Below are positions 7,620 through 15,546 of a stretch of 64,000 nt of DNA, in pieces (within the stretch, counting starts at the first letter, position 1; every line of letters starts with the position of its first letter). A model generated the notes under the pieces. The model saw only the letters and a program-made list of their open reading frames with translations, did not search any database and was not told where the DNA came from. The DNA comes from Spirosoma oryzicola. GTDB lineage: Bacteria > Bacteroidota > Bacteroidia > Cytophagales > Spirosomataceae. The stretch lies in assembly GCF_021233055.1 (NCBI RefSeq), contig NZ_CP089538.1:1097501-1161500 (forward strand), given 5' to 3'. The translations under genes and the position numbers were made by a program.

Positions 7620-10274
7620 ATGAATTCGAATCGATCCGGAAACCCCCAGCCCCCGCCCACCTGGGCCGACCGGCTGCTGAACTGGCTGGTGGCTCCGCAC
7701 CTGCGGGAAGAGGTGCTGGGCGACAGCCACGAACGCTATTACCGACGCCTGCAACAACTGGGGCCCGCCAAAGCCCGACGGTTGTATTGGCAAGAGATGC
7801 TGGCGTACCTGCGCCCATCGATGATCAAGCGCGAAACCACCAATGGGTATGCTTCACCTTATTGTTTAAGTCCGGATATGCTACGAAATTATGTCACGGT
7901 CGCCTGGCGAAACCTGAGTCGAAATAGAGCGTTTTCGATCATTAATCTGTTGGGTCTTGCCCTCGGTATGGCGTGTAGCCTGCTGATCATGCTATGGGTG
8001 CAGGACGAACGCAACGTGGACCGTTTCCATGCCAACGGTAATCACCTTTACCAGGTCTACGAACGACAATATTTTGAGGGGAAAGCGCAGGCCAGCTATT
8101 TTACGCAGGGGCTGCTGGCCGATGAACTCAAGCGTACGATTCCCGAAATACAGTATGCCAGTGCGATCGAGTCGAGTTACCCGACCACGTTTGCCAACGG
8201 TGACAAAATCATCAAAATGAGCGGAACGTTTGCGGGCGCTGACTTCTTCCGCATGTTTTCCTATCCTTTTTTGCGGGGAACCCCCGCTACCGCACTAGGC
8301 AGTCCCGGCGGCATCGCCATCTCCAGAAAAATGGCTGACCAGTTTTTCGGGAGTCCCGAGCAGGCAATGGGCCAATCGATCCGGTACGAGAATAAGGAGA
8401 ATTTGCGCGTAACAGCAGTCTTCGAAGACCTACCGGCCAATTCGTCGCAACAATTCGATTTTCTGAGGCCGTGGGTTGATTTCGTCAAAGAAAACGAGTG
8501 GGCAAAAACCTGGACCAGCACCGATCCCATGACGTACGTGCAATTGCGCCCGGACCGGGATGGTAAACCCGCTGATAGGGCAAAAGTCGAAGCGAAGATC
8601 AAGGACTTCATTGCTCGCTACTTGCCAAAGAGTAAAGGCTTTGTGGTTGAATTAGGCCTGCAACCGTATCCGGAGAAATACCTGCATTCGACGTTTAAAA
8701 ACGGTCAGCTCGATGGGGGGCGGATTGAGTACGTACGGCTGTTTAGTATCGTAGCGGTCGTTATTCTGCTGATTGCCTGCATCAACTTCATGAACTTGGC
8801 CACGGCCCGGTCTACCAAACGGGCAAGGGAAGTGGGTGTCCGGAAAGTGATTGGTGCGGGTCGTTCATCGCTGATCGGGCAGTTTGTGGGGGAGGCTTTG
8901 CTGATCACGTTCGCTTCGACACTCATCGCTCTGTTGCTGGTCGTTTTGCTCCTCCCGGCTTTCAGTACGCTCACTGGGAAAATGCTGGTTTTGCCGATTG
9001 GCCAGCCCGTGTTTTGGGCCTTTTTAGTAGGCTTACTCGCGCTGACCGGTCTTATTGCGGGTAGTTATCCGGCCTTGTTTCTGTCGTCTTTGAGTCCAAT
9101 CAGCGTGTTAAAAGGCAGCGGCCCGTCGGCACGACTGCGGTTCAACCCCGGTACAACGTTTTTTCGTCAGGCCTTAGTCGTGTTTCAGTTTGGCTTGTCG
9201 ATTCTGTTCATTGTCGGCACGATTGTGGTCTACCGCCAGATGCATTACGTACAAACGAAAAACCTCGGCTACAACCGCGAAAACCTGATTTACGTACCTA
9301 TTGAAGGTGATTTGATCCAGAAATACGACCTCTTCAAGGACGAGCTAGCCAAGCAGGCAGGTATTGTGGCTATCTCCCGGATGCGTGAATCACCGACCGA
9401 GATCGGGCATCACGTTGACGATGTCAGCTGGCCGGGTAAAGACCCGAATCTGAGAACCGCCTTTGCCAATACCGCCGTTGGCTACGATTTCGTGAAAACG
9501 CTGAAACTGAAACTGCGGGATGGCCGCGATTTCTCGCCCGAATTCGGTACGGACTCAATAAGCTACATCATCAATGAAACAGCAGCGGCCAAGATTGGCG
9601 CTAAAAATCCGATTGGTCAATCGCTGGATTGGGGGAGACGTACCGGTAAAATCATTGGCGTACTCGCCGACTTTCATTTCAACTCGATGCGGCAATCCAT
9701 CGAACCCCTGATTATTCGGTTGGACAAAAACGCCGAATGGGGGACTATTCTGGTTCGTACCGAAGCGGGTAAGACCAAAGAAGCCCTTGCGAATCTGGAG
9801 AAAATCTGCAAGGAACTGAACCCGAAAACGCCCTTTATGTACCAGTTTTCCGATCAGGAATACGCCAAGCTGTACCGGAGTGAGCAAGTGGTTAGTCAGT
9901 TAGCCAACTATTTCGCCATTTTAGCGATTTTCATTTCCTGCCTGGGTTTGTTTGGACTGGCGACCTTCACGGCGGAACAGCGCACCAAAGAAATTGGGGT
10001 GCGCAAAGTACTCGGCGCATCGGTAGCCAGCGTCGTAGCGATGCTCTCGACCGATTTTCTGAAGCTGGTTCTGGTGGCTATTGTCATTGCCTCACCCGTG
10101 GCCTGGTATGTGATGCAGCAATGGCTAAAAGGCTTTATCTACAAAATGGAGATCGAGTGGTGGGTATTCGTACTGGCGGGCTTTCTCTCGGCGGGCATTG
10201 CGCTACTGACCATCAGCTATCAGAGTATTAAAGCCGCTTTGATGAACCCGGTCAAAAGTTTGCGAAGCGAATAA
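7620..10274 (+). CDS. ABC transporter permease with N-terminal prefix domain (884 aa)
   Basis: The third and last prefix-domain permease of the padR operon. The prefix (1-86) is more diverged (YYRRLQQLG in place of YARRVQRLG). The core starts at Met87 (MLRNYVTVAW). The core is most like the prefix-less permease at 17977, with shared stretches such as LGLALGMACSLLI, GGRIEYVRLF, VQTKNLGY and WPGKDPN, rather than like its prefix-bearing neighbours. The coupling motifs are RAREVGVRKVIGA at 401 and RTKEIGVRKVLGA at 788, and the tail is NPVKSLRSE. The gene is followed by the convergent glycosyltransferase islet with no clear terminator. Confidence 0.95.
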   Translation: MNSNRSGNPQPPPTWADRLLNWLVAPHLREEVLGDSHERYYRRLQQLGPAKARRLYWQEMLAYLRPSMIKRETTNGYASPYCLSPDMLRNYVTVAWRNLSRNRAFSIINLLGLALGMACSLLIMLWVQDERNVDRFHANGNHLYQVYERQYFEGKAQASYFTQGLLADELKRTIPEIQYASAIESSYPTTFANGDKIIKMSGTFAGADFFRMFSYPFLRGTPATALGSPGGIAISRKMADQFFGSPEQAMGQSIRYENKENLRVTAVFEDLPANSSQQFDFLRPWVDFVKENEWAKTWTSTDPMTYVQLRPDRDGKPADRAKVEAKIKDFIARYLPKSKGFVVELGLQPYPEKYLHSTFKNGQLDGGRIEYVRLFSIVAVVILLIACINFMNLATARSTKRAREVGVRKVIGAGRSSLIGQFVGEALLITFASTLIALLLVVLLLPAFSTLTGKMLVLPIGQPVFWAFLVGLLALTGLIAGSYPALFLSSLSPISVLKGSGPSARLRFNPGTTFFRQALVVFQFGLSILFIVGTIVVYRQMHYVQTKNLGYNRENLIYVPIEGDLIQKYDLFKDELAKQAGIVAISRMRESPTEIGHHVDDVSWPGKDPNLRTAFANTAVGYDFVKTLKLKLRDGRDFSPEFGTDSISYIINETAAAKIGAKNPIGQSLDWGRRTGKIIGVLADFHFNSMRQSIEPLIIRLDKNAEWGTILVRTEAGKTKEALANLEKICKELNPKTPFMYQFSDQEYAKLYRSEQVVSQLANYFAILAIFISCLGLFGLATFTAEQRTKEIGVRKVLGASVASVVAMLSTDFLKLVLVAIVIASPVAWYVMQQWLKGFIYKMEIEWWVFVLAGFLSAGIALLTISYQSIKAALMNPVKSLRSE

Positions 10275-10368
10275 GATTACCCTTTTTTGAGAAAAAAATC
10301 AATAGCCAACTGCCTTTACTTAAAAATCGACTTAGTAACACCCAGAAATGGAATTGGCATAACATCAG

Positions 10369-11088
10369 TTACTGACTTAATGCTATTGAACGTTTCATTA
10401 CAGACCAACTCAACCAGAAGCGATTACGAAACCGTACCCTCCATTGATAAGATTGGGGCGTTTCACCTGTAGGTGTTACATTATATCCATGCCGACGGTA
10501 TTTGATAAGTGCCTGGGTTAGAAAGTAGGGAGTACCTTGACGTTCAACCATCAATCCAATCCACCAATCATGAAAGTATAGTTGAGGAGGGAATGGTAGA
10601 GCGTATGCCAACACTTCGCGCTTAAAGGCCATGCAACATCCCATGTATGAATTTTTCCATAGGTTACGCCAAAACCCCCGGCGGCTTCGGCGGCTTTCAA
10701 AGAAAGAATCATGCAATATTTTGCCGTCCTTGTCTACAATTTGGCAGTCGGTTACAACCAGATCATAATTAATCAAACTATTCAATACGGTCTGTACTTT
10801 ATCAGGGTACCAAATGTCATCTTGATCAGATAAAAAGATAAAAGCTCCCTGGGCATGCTGAAGAGCATTCTCGAAGTTCTGGGCCGGTGATTTATGACCT
10901 TGACTGTAAACTAAACGTATACGCTGATCACCAAAAAAATTAATTAACTGAACTGTTTTATCGGTTGACCCATCATCTGATATAATCAACTCATCATCTA
11001 CTGTCAATTGATCGAGAATGGAACGTATTTGCTCTTCAATAAATAACGCACCATTGTAGGTGGCCATACAAACACTCACTCGCTTCAT
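10369..11088 (-). CDS. Family 2 glycosyltransferase
   Basis: This 239-residue protein is a GT-A fold glycosyltransferase, likely transferring a nucleotide-sugar residue to a glycan or polysaccharide precursor at the cytoplasmic face. It shows the N-terminal nucleotide-binding strand (VSVCMATYNG), SDDGSTD at 37-43, the metal-binding SDQDD at 87-91, and the acceptor/base region HDWW at 173-176 followed by YRRH. It resembles the rhamnosyltransferase-like GT2 subgroup; the sugar is not determinable. There is no membrane segment. It is transcribed leftward with the radical SAM gene 97 bases upstream, and both are A+T-richer than the permeases. Confidence 0.87.
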   Translation of the reverse strand: MKRVSVCMATYNGALFIEEQIRSILDQLTVDDELIISDDGSTDKTVQLINFFGDQRIRLVYSQGHKSPAQNFENALQHAQGAFIFLSDQDDIWYPDKVQTVLNSLINYDLVVTDCQIVDKDGKILHDSFFESRRSRRGFWRNLWKNSYMGCCMAFKREVLAYALPFPPQLYFHDWWIGLMVERQGTPYFLTQALIKYRRHGYNVTPTGETPQSYQWRVRFRNRFWLSWSVMKRSIALSQ

Positions 11089-11185
11089 TTGTGATATCAG
11101 AATAGAATGTTCTTAGCTTACACTGCCTTGTTCTATCATCATTTTTTACCCTAATTGCTTGAATAGGTATCACCTAGCTTGTAGA

Positions 11186-12025
11186 TTACTCTTTAGCTTT
11201 TAATCGTCCAGAACACACTTTACAGACTTCAAGTCTAAATGTTCCTGATTGAAGTTCTTTTCGAATAGCAGTAAAATGATCGCCCCACCATATATCCTTT
11301 AGTAAATGGCTGTCTTTAACGTTCCCGAAGGATTCTGTGATATGAAAGTCATTCGTGCAGACGACTTCCCCTGTATGAGTTATTGCAATTTCATCAGACA
11401 GATAAAAGCAACGATTTAATGTCCTGGTTTTTTTTGGCTTTACGGTTCCTCCGCGATTAAACAAGGTTGCATCTTCAAAATCGTGTAACCGCAAATATTT
11501 AGCTGCATCAAGCTCCTTTTCCTGTATGTCAATGACGTTTTTGGGCCATTTGGGCGTATGTCTGGTTATTAGAAATCCACTAACACCAGCTTCAACAAGT
11601 TGTCTGTATTTCGATCTATCGAGTTTAATGCCATTGGTGTGAATAATGAGCTGGGCTTTAGGCAGCTTTTCTCTGGCCATGCGCATCAAACCAACAAGAC
11701 GTTCATCAAGTGTGGGCTCTCCGTAGAAATGAGGACTTATTCTTCCTGAATAGGGAAAACAGGAAAGGTCGTCCAGTATCTTGCCAAAAAGTTCTTCAGA
11801 CATGTATTCATCCCCTCTACTCTCTGTGGATATAGGACAATAAGAACACTTAAGATTACATTTTGAGTTGATTTCTATATCTAAAGCAGTGAATATGTCT
11901 GTTCGTCCATAGGTGGCATATTTATTAGCCATATTATAAAGCCCTCGTACTGTAGGCTTTATAGGCTCAGGAGTATGAACGCGCATAAACCTATAGAAAG
12001 GATTTAGTATATAAGGGAGTTTCAT
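11186..12025 (-). CDS. Radical SAM protein with SPASM-like C-terminus
   Basis: This 279-residue protein has the radical SAM cluster motif C56-x3-C60-x2-C63 (CNLKCSYC), followed by the GEPT-type motif (FYGEPTLDERL, about 98-108). Later cysteines in RCFYLSDEIAITHTGEVVC and CKVC are the kind that bind an auxiliary Fe-S cluster in SPASM or Twitch proteins. It therefore probably uses S-adenosylmethionine to modify a peptide or sugar, but no precursor peptide is visible nearby. It probably forms a leftward unit with the glycosyltransferase. A perfect 31-bp inverted repeat lies about 60 bases upstream. A sugar-modifying role with the glycosyltransferase is only a guess. Confidence 0.85.
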   Translation of the reverse strand: MKLPYILNPFYRFMRVHTPEPIKPTVRGLYNMANKYATYGRTDIFTALDIEINSKCNLKCSYCPISTESRGDEYMSEELFGKILDDLSCFPYSGRISPHFYGEPTLDERLVGLMRMAREKLPKAQLIIHTNGIKLDRSKYRQLVEAGVSGFLITRHTPKWPKNVIDIQEKELDAAKYLRLHDFEDATLFNRGGTVKPKKTRTLNRCFYLSDEIAITHTGEVVCTNDFHITESFGNVKDSHLLKDIWWGDHFTAIRKELQSGTFRLEVCKVCSGRLKAKE

Positions 12026-12084
12026 GAAAATTTATTAAGGTTAAAGGAGTTCACACATTACAATACTAGTACTATTTAAATTTC

Positions 12085-12161
12085 ACGAATAATCCTCAGA
12101 GCCGTGCCTATTGAATTTTGCGATGCGAACTTCAATAGGCACGGCTCTGAGGATTATTCGT
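12085..12161. repeat. Perfect 31-bp inverted repeat, 15-base loop
   Basis: Arms 12085-12115 and 12131-12161 are exact reverse complements around the 15-base spacer 12116-12130. There is no T-run beside it, so it does not look like a simple terminator. It lies upstream of the leftward radical SAM gene. It could be a mobile or dispersed palindromic element or a structured leader. Confidence 0.8.
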
Positions 12162-12352
12162 AAAACTATTATTAAAAAGTGGGTTTTGATATAGCACACG
12201 GTCGAAGCACAGAAATTTGATACCACTGTACTTCTAAGATGATGTTACTAAATCCTTTAAGTGTAAATTGACTGTCTATTTAGTCTCTGCATTTAGGAAT
12301 ATTAAAATTCGCTTTTCATTTTATGATTAGTACGTATACTGGATAAATCCAC

Positions 12353-12389
12353 CGTTCACAATCGGACGTAAACTGTCCACTTTCGGACA
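12353..12389 (+). promoter_or_regulatory. Tandem enhancer-type palindromes, set B
   Basis: The sites are 12353-12368 (CGTTC, six bases, GGACG, degenerate) and 12374-12389 (TGTCC, six bases, GGACA, perfect). The starts are 21 bp apart, exactly as in set A. The centre of the better site lies about 62 bp before the -24 GG of the promoter at 12442. Confidence 0.6.
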
Positions 12390-12406
12390 TGAAGAATTGG
12401 TGTCAG

Positions 12407-12436
12407 GCCGTTTCTGGTTCAGAAACGGCTTTTTTT
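12407..12436 (+). terminator. Intrinsic-terminator-like hairpin inside the control region
   Basis: Perfect 10-bp arms at 12407-12416 and 12420-12429 enclose a 3-base loop and are followed by seven T. It points rightward although no + strand gene lies just upstream. It would block read-through into the permease unit while leaving the promoter at 12442 free. It also argues against a start codon at 12389. Confidence 0.75.
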
Positions 12437-12441
12437 GTTCA

Positions 12442-12457
12442 TGGCACGGCTGTTGAA
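12442..12457 (+). promoter_or_regulatory. Sigma-54-like promoter of the second permease unit
   Basis: TGGCACG is a perfect -24 box. After four bases comes TTGAA, one mismatch from TTGCW at -12, with correct spacing. The predicted start near 12468 is about 17 bases before the ATG at 12485. This is the best of the three sigma-54-like promoters. Confidence 0.62.
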
Positions 12458-12484
12458 CAAGTCCCTGTTAGTCCAATCGAATTT

Positions 12485-13114
12485 ATGAAAGCTATTCTTA
12501 CGTTCCTGTTGCTCGGTGCTGGTTTTGGCGCGTTGGCCCAATCATCATCTACGCTGAGCACAACCATTAACGACGACGAAAAAACACTGTCCATCCAGAT
12601 CGAGGGGGATCGCAATGGACGGACCATCAACTATGATCGTAAATTTGATGTGCGCAAATTGAATGCTGCCGAGAAGGATGCGCTTAAAAATCGGGTGCTG
12701 GATTCGCTGGGCGTTGGCGAGTCGGCTCTCGGATCAGAAACCGCTACGAACCGGGATCGGCCAGTCAGAGGTACCGTAGGCGGACCGACTCCGCCGAATC
12801 CTGCCGGAAACGGTCCGATAAGCGGACCCAAATCACCTGCTCAACCGAATGCGTCAGCAAATACGGGACAAACGATGGTTACGTTTCGATGCGAAAGCTG
12901 CGCGGGAAAAGTCAAGCTGGAAGTGGCCAGTCCGACCGAAGATTACGCGATTGAACGAGACGCCAAAGTAAACACCGACAAACGGCTGTTCCCCTACCAA
13001 TTGGCCCTAAGTCCGGGTGAATACAAGCTAACGTACTACCAGAACGGCGTATTGCAGATTCAATCCACATTCACGGCGAAGGCGGGCGAAGCAAACACCG
13101 TTGTCATCAAATAA
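12485..13114 (+). CDS. Small secreted protein with CxxC motif, function unknown
   Basis: I chose the ATG at 12485 (209 residues) because it gives a clean signal peptide (MKAILTFLLLGAGFGALAQ) and follows the predicted promoter. A longer frame from 12389 would read through the terminator and promoter. After the signal comes a charged region (about 25-75), a Gly/Pro/Asn-rich linker (about 90-130) and a C-terminal domain that opens with FRCESCAGKV (a CxxC pair) and looks beta-rich. No known domain is recognised. It is the first gene of the unit, 41 bases before a permease, so a periplasmic partner or sensor role is plausible but inferred. The cysteines could bind metal or form a disulfide. Confidence 0.75.
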   Translation: MKAILTFLLLGAGFGALAQSSSTLSTTINDDEKTLSIQIEGDRNGRTINYDRKFDVRKLNAAEKDALKNRVLDSLGVGESALGSETATNRDRPVRGTVGGPTPPNPAGNGPISGPKSPAQPNASANTGQTMVTFRCESCAGKVKLEVASPTEDYAIERDAKVNTDKRLFPYQLALSPGEYKLTYYQNGVLQIQSTFTAKAGEANTVVIK

Positions 13115-13155
13115 GCGTTGCGATTAACGCGTACGACTAAATTTCCCGAACCGCT

Positions 13156-15534
13156 ATGCTACGGAACTATCTCAAAATTGCCTTTCGCAATCTGATCCGA
13201 AACAAGGTCTTTTCGATCATTAACCTGCTGGGTTTGTCGACCGGCATTACCGTATGCCTGATGATCTTTCTGTTCATCAGCAACGAGTTCAGCGTAGACA
13301 ATTTCCACAAAAATGGCAAAAGCATCTACCGTGTAATGCGCGGTATGGATCATGAAGGCAAAGAAGTCGCTGTTTCTTACCTGTCGGGGCCGTATGCAGC
13401 TGCGTTACTAACCGATTTTAAGGGGCAGATCACCCAGGCGGTTCGGGTGAACCCTACGAATGCGTTGATTACGTCCCAGAACAAATCGTTTCACGAACGA
13501 AAAATAATCAATGTCGACCCGACCTTTTTCACGTTCTTTTCTTTCCCCTTGCTCAAGGGCGATCCGGCTACGGCATTGATCGACCCGGCGAGTGTGGTTC
13601 TGACGGAGTCGACGGCCAAAAAATACTTTGGTAGCGTCGACAACGCAATGGGCAAGATTATTAAAGTCGATAAAAACCTGGCCGTCAAAGTGACGGGCAT
13701 TGCGCAGGATGTGCCCGCTAACTCCCACCTCGATTTTGATCTGGTCATTCCGCTGGAAAACTACAAAGACCGGGGCTGGATGACCGCCTGGATCAACCAT
13801 AATCTGTTCACGTATGTGCAACTAGCGCCGACGGTAAGCGAAGCACAGGTCGAACGCAATTTTCCGCGCTTCATGGACAAGCACATCGGTCTTCTCATGA
13901 AAGAATCCGGTTTCAAATTCACCTTATCGCTCACTCCGTTACGGGATATTTATTTTGAAGAAGGAGTCATCGATAGTGCCAAACACGGCGACAAGCGTGT
14001 GGTCTATATCTTTCTGTCGATTGCGATTCTTATCCTGCTGGTGGCCTGTATCAATTTCATGAACCTGTCGACAGTTCGGGCCGTGGAGCGCTCCAAAGAG
14101 ATTGGCGTCCGGAAAGTATTGGGGGCCGTCAAAGGGCATCTGGTATGGCAATTTATTGGCGAGTCGCTCTTGCTGACGGCGCTCTCGTGTCTGCTCTCGA
14201 TTGGCTTGCTGGCGCTGGCGCTGCCTGCGTATACACAACTGCTGGGCTATCCATTATCCATAACGGCTCACGTCCTGCCAATCGTACTGTTTCTGCTTGG
14301 CATCATTGCGGTAGCGGGGTTCCTGTCGGGCAGTTACCCGGCCTTTGTTCTGGCTGCTTTTTCGCCCATTCAGGCCTTAAAAGGTCGGCTGCGGCTGGGC
14401 AAAGGTGGTGTTTCGTTGAGGCAGGTACTGGTTATCGTGCAGTTCAGCATTGCGATTTTGCTGATGCTCGGCACCGCCATCGGTACGCAGCAGATGAGCT
14501 ACCTCAAAAACAAACAGCTGGGCTACAACAAAGAGCAAACGCTGGTCGTACCCATCGACAACGAAGACACGTATAACTTTTTCGTGGGCCACAAACCGGA
14601 GCTGCTGGCCCAGAGCCGGATCGAAGCCGTTTCGATGATGTCGGGCGAGCCGGGTGGTTTTTTCGACGGCTATATGTTCGATGTCGAAGCGCACGCCAAC
14701 CGCTGGAAAGCCCGGACGGAATTTGCCGATTTCGATTACGTGAAAACGCTGGGGCTGAAACTGGTTGCGGGACGGGATTTCTCGCCCGCGTTTCCCACCG
14801 ACACGGCGCAGGCCGTTCTGATCAACCGAACAGCCGCTGCCCGATTGGGCTGGACACCCGAACAAGCCATCGGCAAATGGCTGCGAAATACAAGGCACGA
14901 CAGCACAAGACGCACTATCATTGGCGTGGTCGAGAATTTCAACTTTCTGTCGTTGAAAGAAGCCATCGAACCATTGATTATTGCGCCCAACGACGACCGA
15001 CGGGTTGCCCTGATCAAGTTAAAGCCCGGCAATCTGTCCGCTGCGGTCGAGACCATTCAGCAACTGTACGCCAAAACAAGACCCGCTTATCCGCTTACGT
15101 ACCATTTCCTGGACCAGCAGTTCGACCAGATGTACCAGGCTGACCTGCGTCAGCAAACGATCTTAAGTATTTTTGCCGGTCTGGCTATTTTCATTGCCTG
15201 CCTGGGGCTGTTTGGTCTGGCTTCTTTTTCGGCCCAGCAGCGTACCAAAGAAATTGGTGTTCGAAAAACCCTGGGGGCATCGGTGGGCAGTATTATCGGG
15301 CTGCTTTCGGGCGATTTCCTTAAACCGGTCGGCATAGCGATTCTGATTGCCAGTCCAATTGCCTGGTACGCCATGAATCGCTGGCTCCAGGGCTTCGCTT
15401 ACAAGATCGACATTTCGGGCTGGGTCTTTGTGGCTGCGGGTAGCCTGGCGCTGGCCATTGCGTTTATCACGGTCAGTTTTCAAAGTATCAAGGCCGCCCT
15501 GGTCAATCCGGTCAAGTCACTACGAAGCGAATAA
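13156..15534 (+). CDS. ABC transporter permease (792 aa)
   Basis: A typical two-half FtsX/MacB-like permease without a prefix. It has a first membrane segment about 20-42, a periplasmic domain, three segments about 285-395, a fifth about 420-445, a second periplasmic domain and three final segments from about 676. The coupling motifs are RSKEIGVRKVLGA at 312 and RTKEIGVRKTLGA at 696, and the tail is NPVKSLRSE. It follows the secreted CxxC protein and precedes the next permease by 12 bases. Its end and the junction to the next gene are nearly repeated at 17905-18010, which suggests a local duplication. Confidence 0.95.
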   Translation: MLRNYLKIAFRNLIRNKVFSIINLLGLSTGITVCLMIFLFISNEFSVDNFHKNGKSIYRVMRGMDHEGKEVAVSYLSGPYAAALLTDFKGQITQAVRVNPTNALITSQNKSFHERKIINVDPTFFTFFSFPLLKGDPATALIDPASVVLTESTAKKYFGSVDNAMGKIIKVDKNLAVKVTGIAQDVPANSHLDFDLVIPLENYKDRGWMTAWINHNLFTYVQLAPTVSEAQVERNFPRFMDKHIGLLMKESGFKFTLSLTPLRDIYFEEGVIDSAKHGDKRVVYIFLSIAILILLVACINFMNLSTVRAVERSKEIGVRKVLGAVKGHLVWQFIGESLLLTALSCLLSIGLLALALPAYTQLLGYPLSITAHVLPIVLFLLGIIAVAGFLSGSYPAFVLAAFSPIQALKGRLRLGKGGVSLRQVLVIVQFSIAILLMLGTAIGTQQMSYLKNKQLGYNKEQTLVVPIDNEDTYNFFVGHKPELLAQSRIEAVSMMSGEPGGFFDGYMFDVEAHANRWKARTEFADFDYVKTLGLKLVAGRDFSPAFPTDTAQAVLINRTAAARLGWTPEQAIGKWLRNTRHDSTRRTIIGVVENFNFLSLKEAIEPLIIAPNDDRRVALIKLKPGNLSAAVETIQQLYAKTRPAYPLTYHFLDQQFDQMYQADLRQQTILSIFAGLAIFIACLGLFGLASFSAQQRTKEIGVRKTLGASVGSIIGLLSGDFLKPVGIAILIASPIAWYAMNRWLQGFAYKIDISGWVFVAAGSLALAIAFITVSFQSIKAALVNPVKSLRSE

Positions 15535-15546
15535 ATCCTTACGCTC

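Larger units (their letters stand above)
12026..12484. other. Intergenic control region between islet and second permease unit
   Basis: About 459 bases contain, in order, an inverted repeat (12085-12161), an A+T-rich stretch without a gene, paired palindromes, an intrinsic-terminator-like hairpin and a sigma-54-like promoter. The frame open from 12389 crosses the terminator and promoter and is not treated as coding before 12485. Confidence 0.65.

Noticed and set aside
10287..10472. A 61-residue + strand gene after the third prefix permease
   Set aside because: It overlaps the end of the glycosyltransferase gene on the other strand and has no recognisable features.
12389..12484. Longer N-terminus for the secreted CxxC protein
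   Set aside because: The frame would run through an intrinsic terminator and a sigma-54-like promoter, and the ATG at 12485 directly gives a signal peptide.
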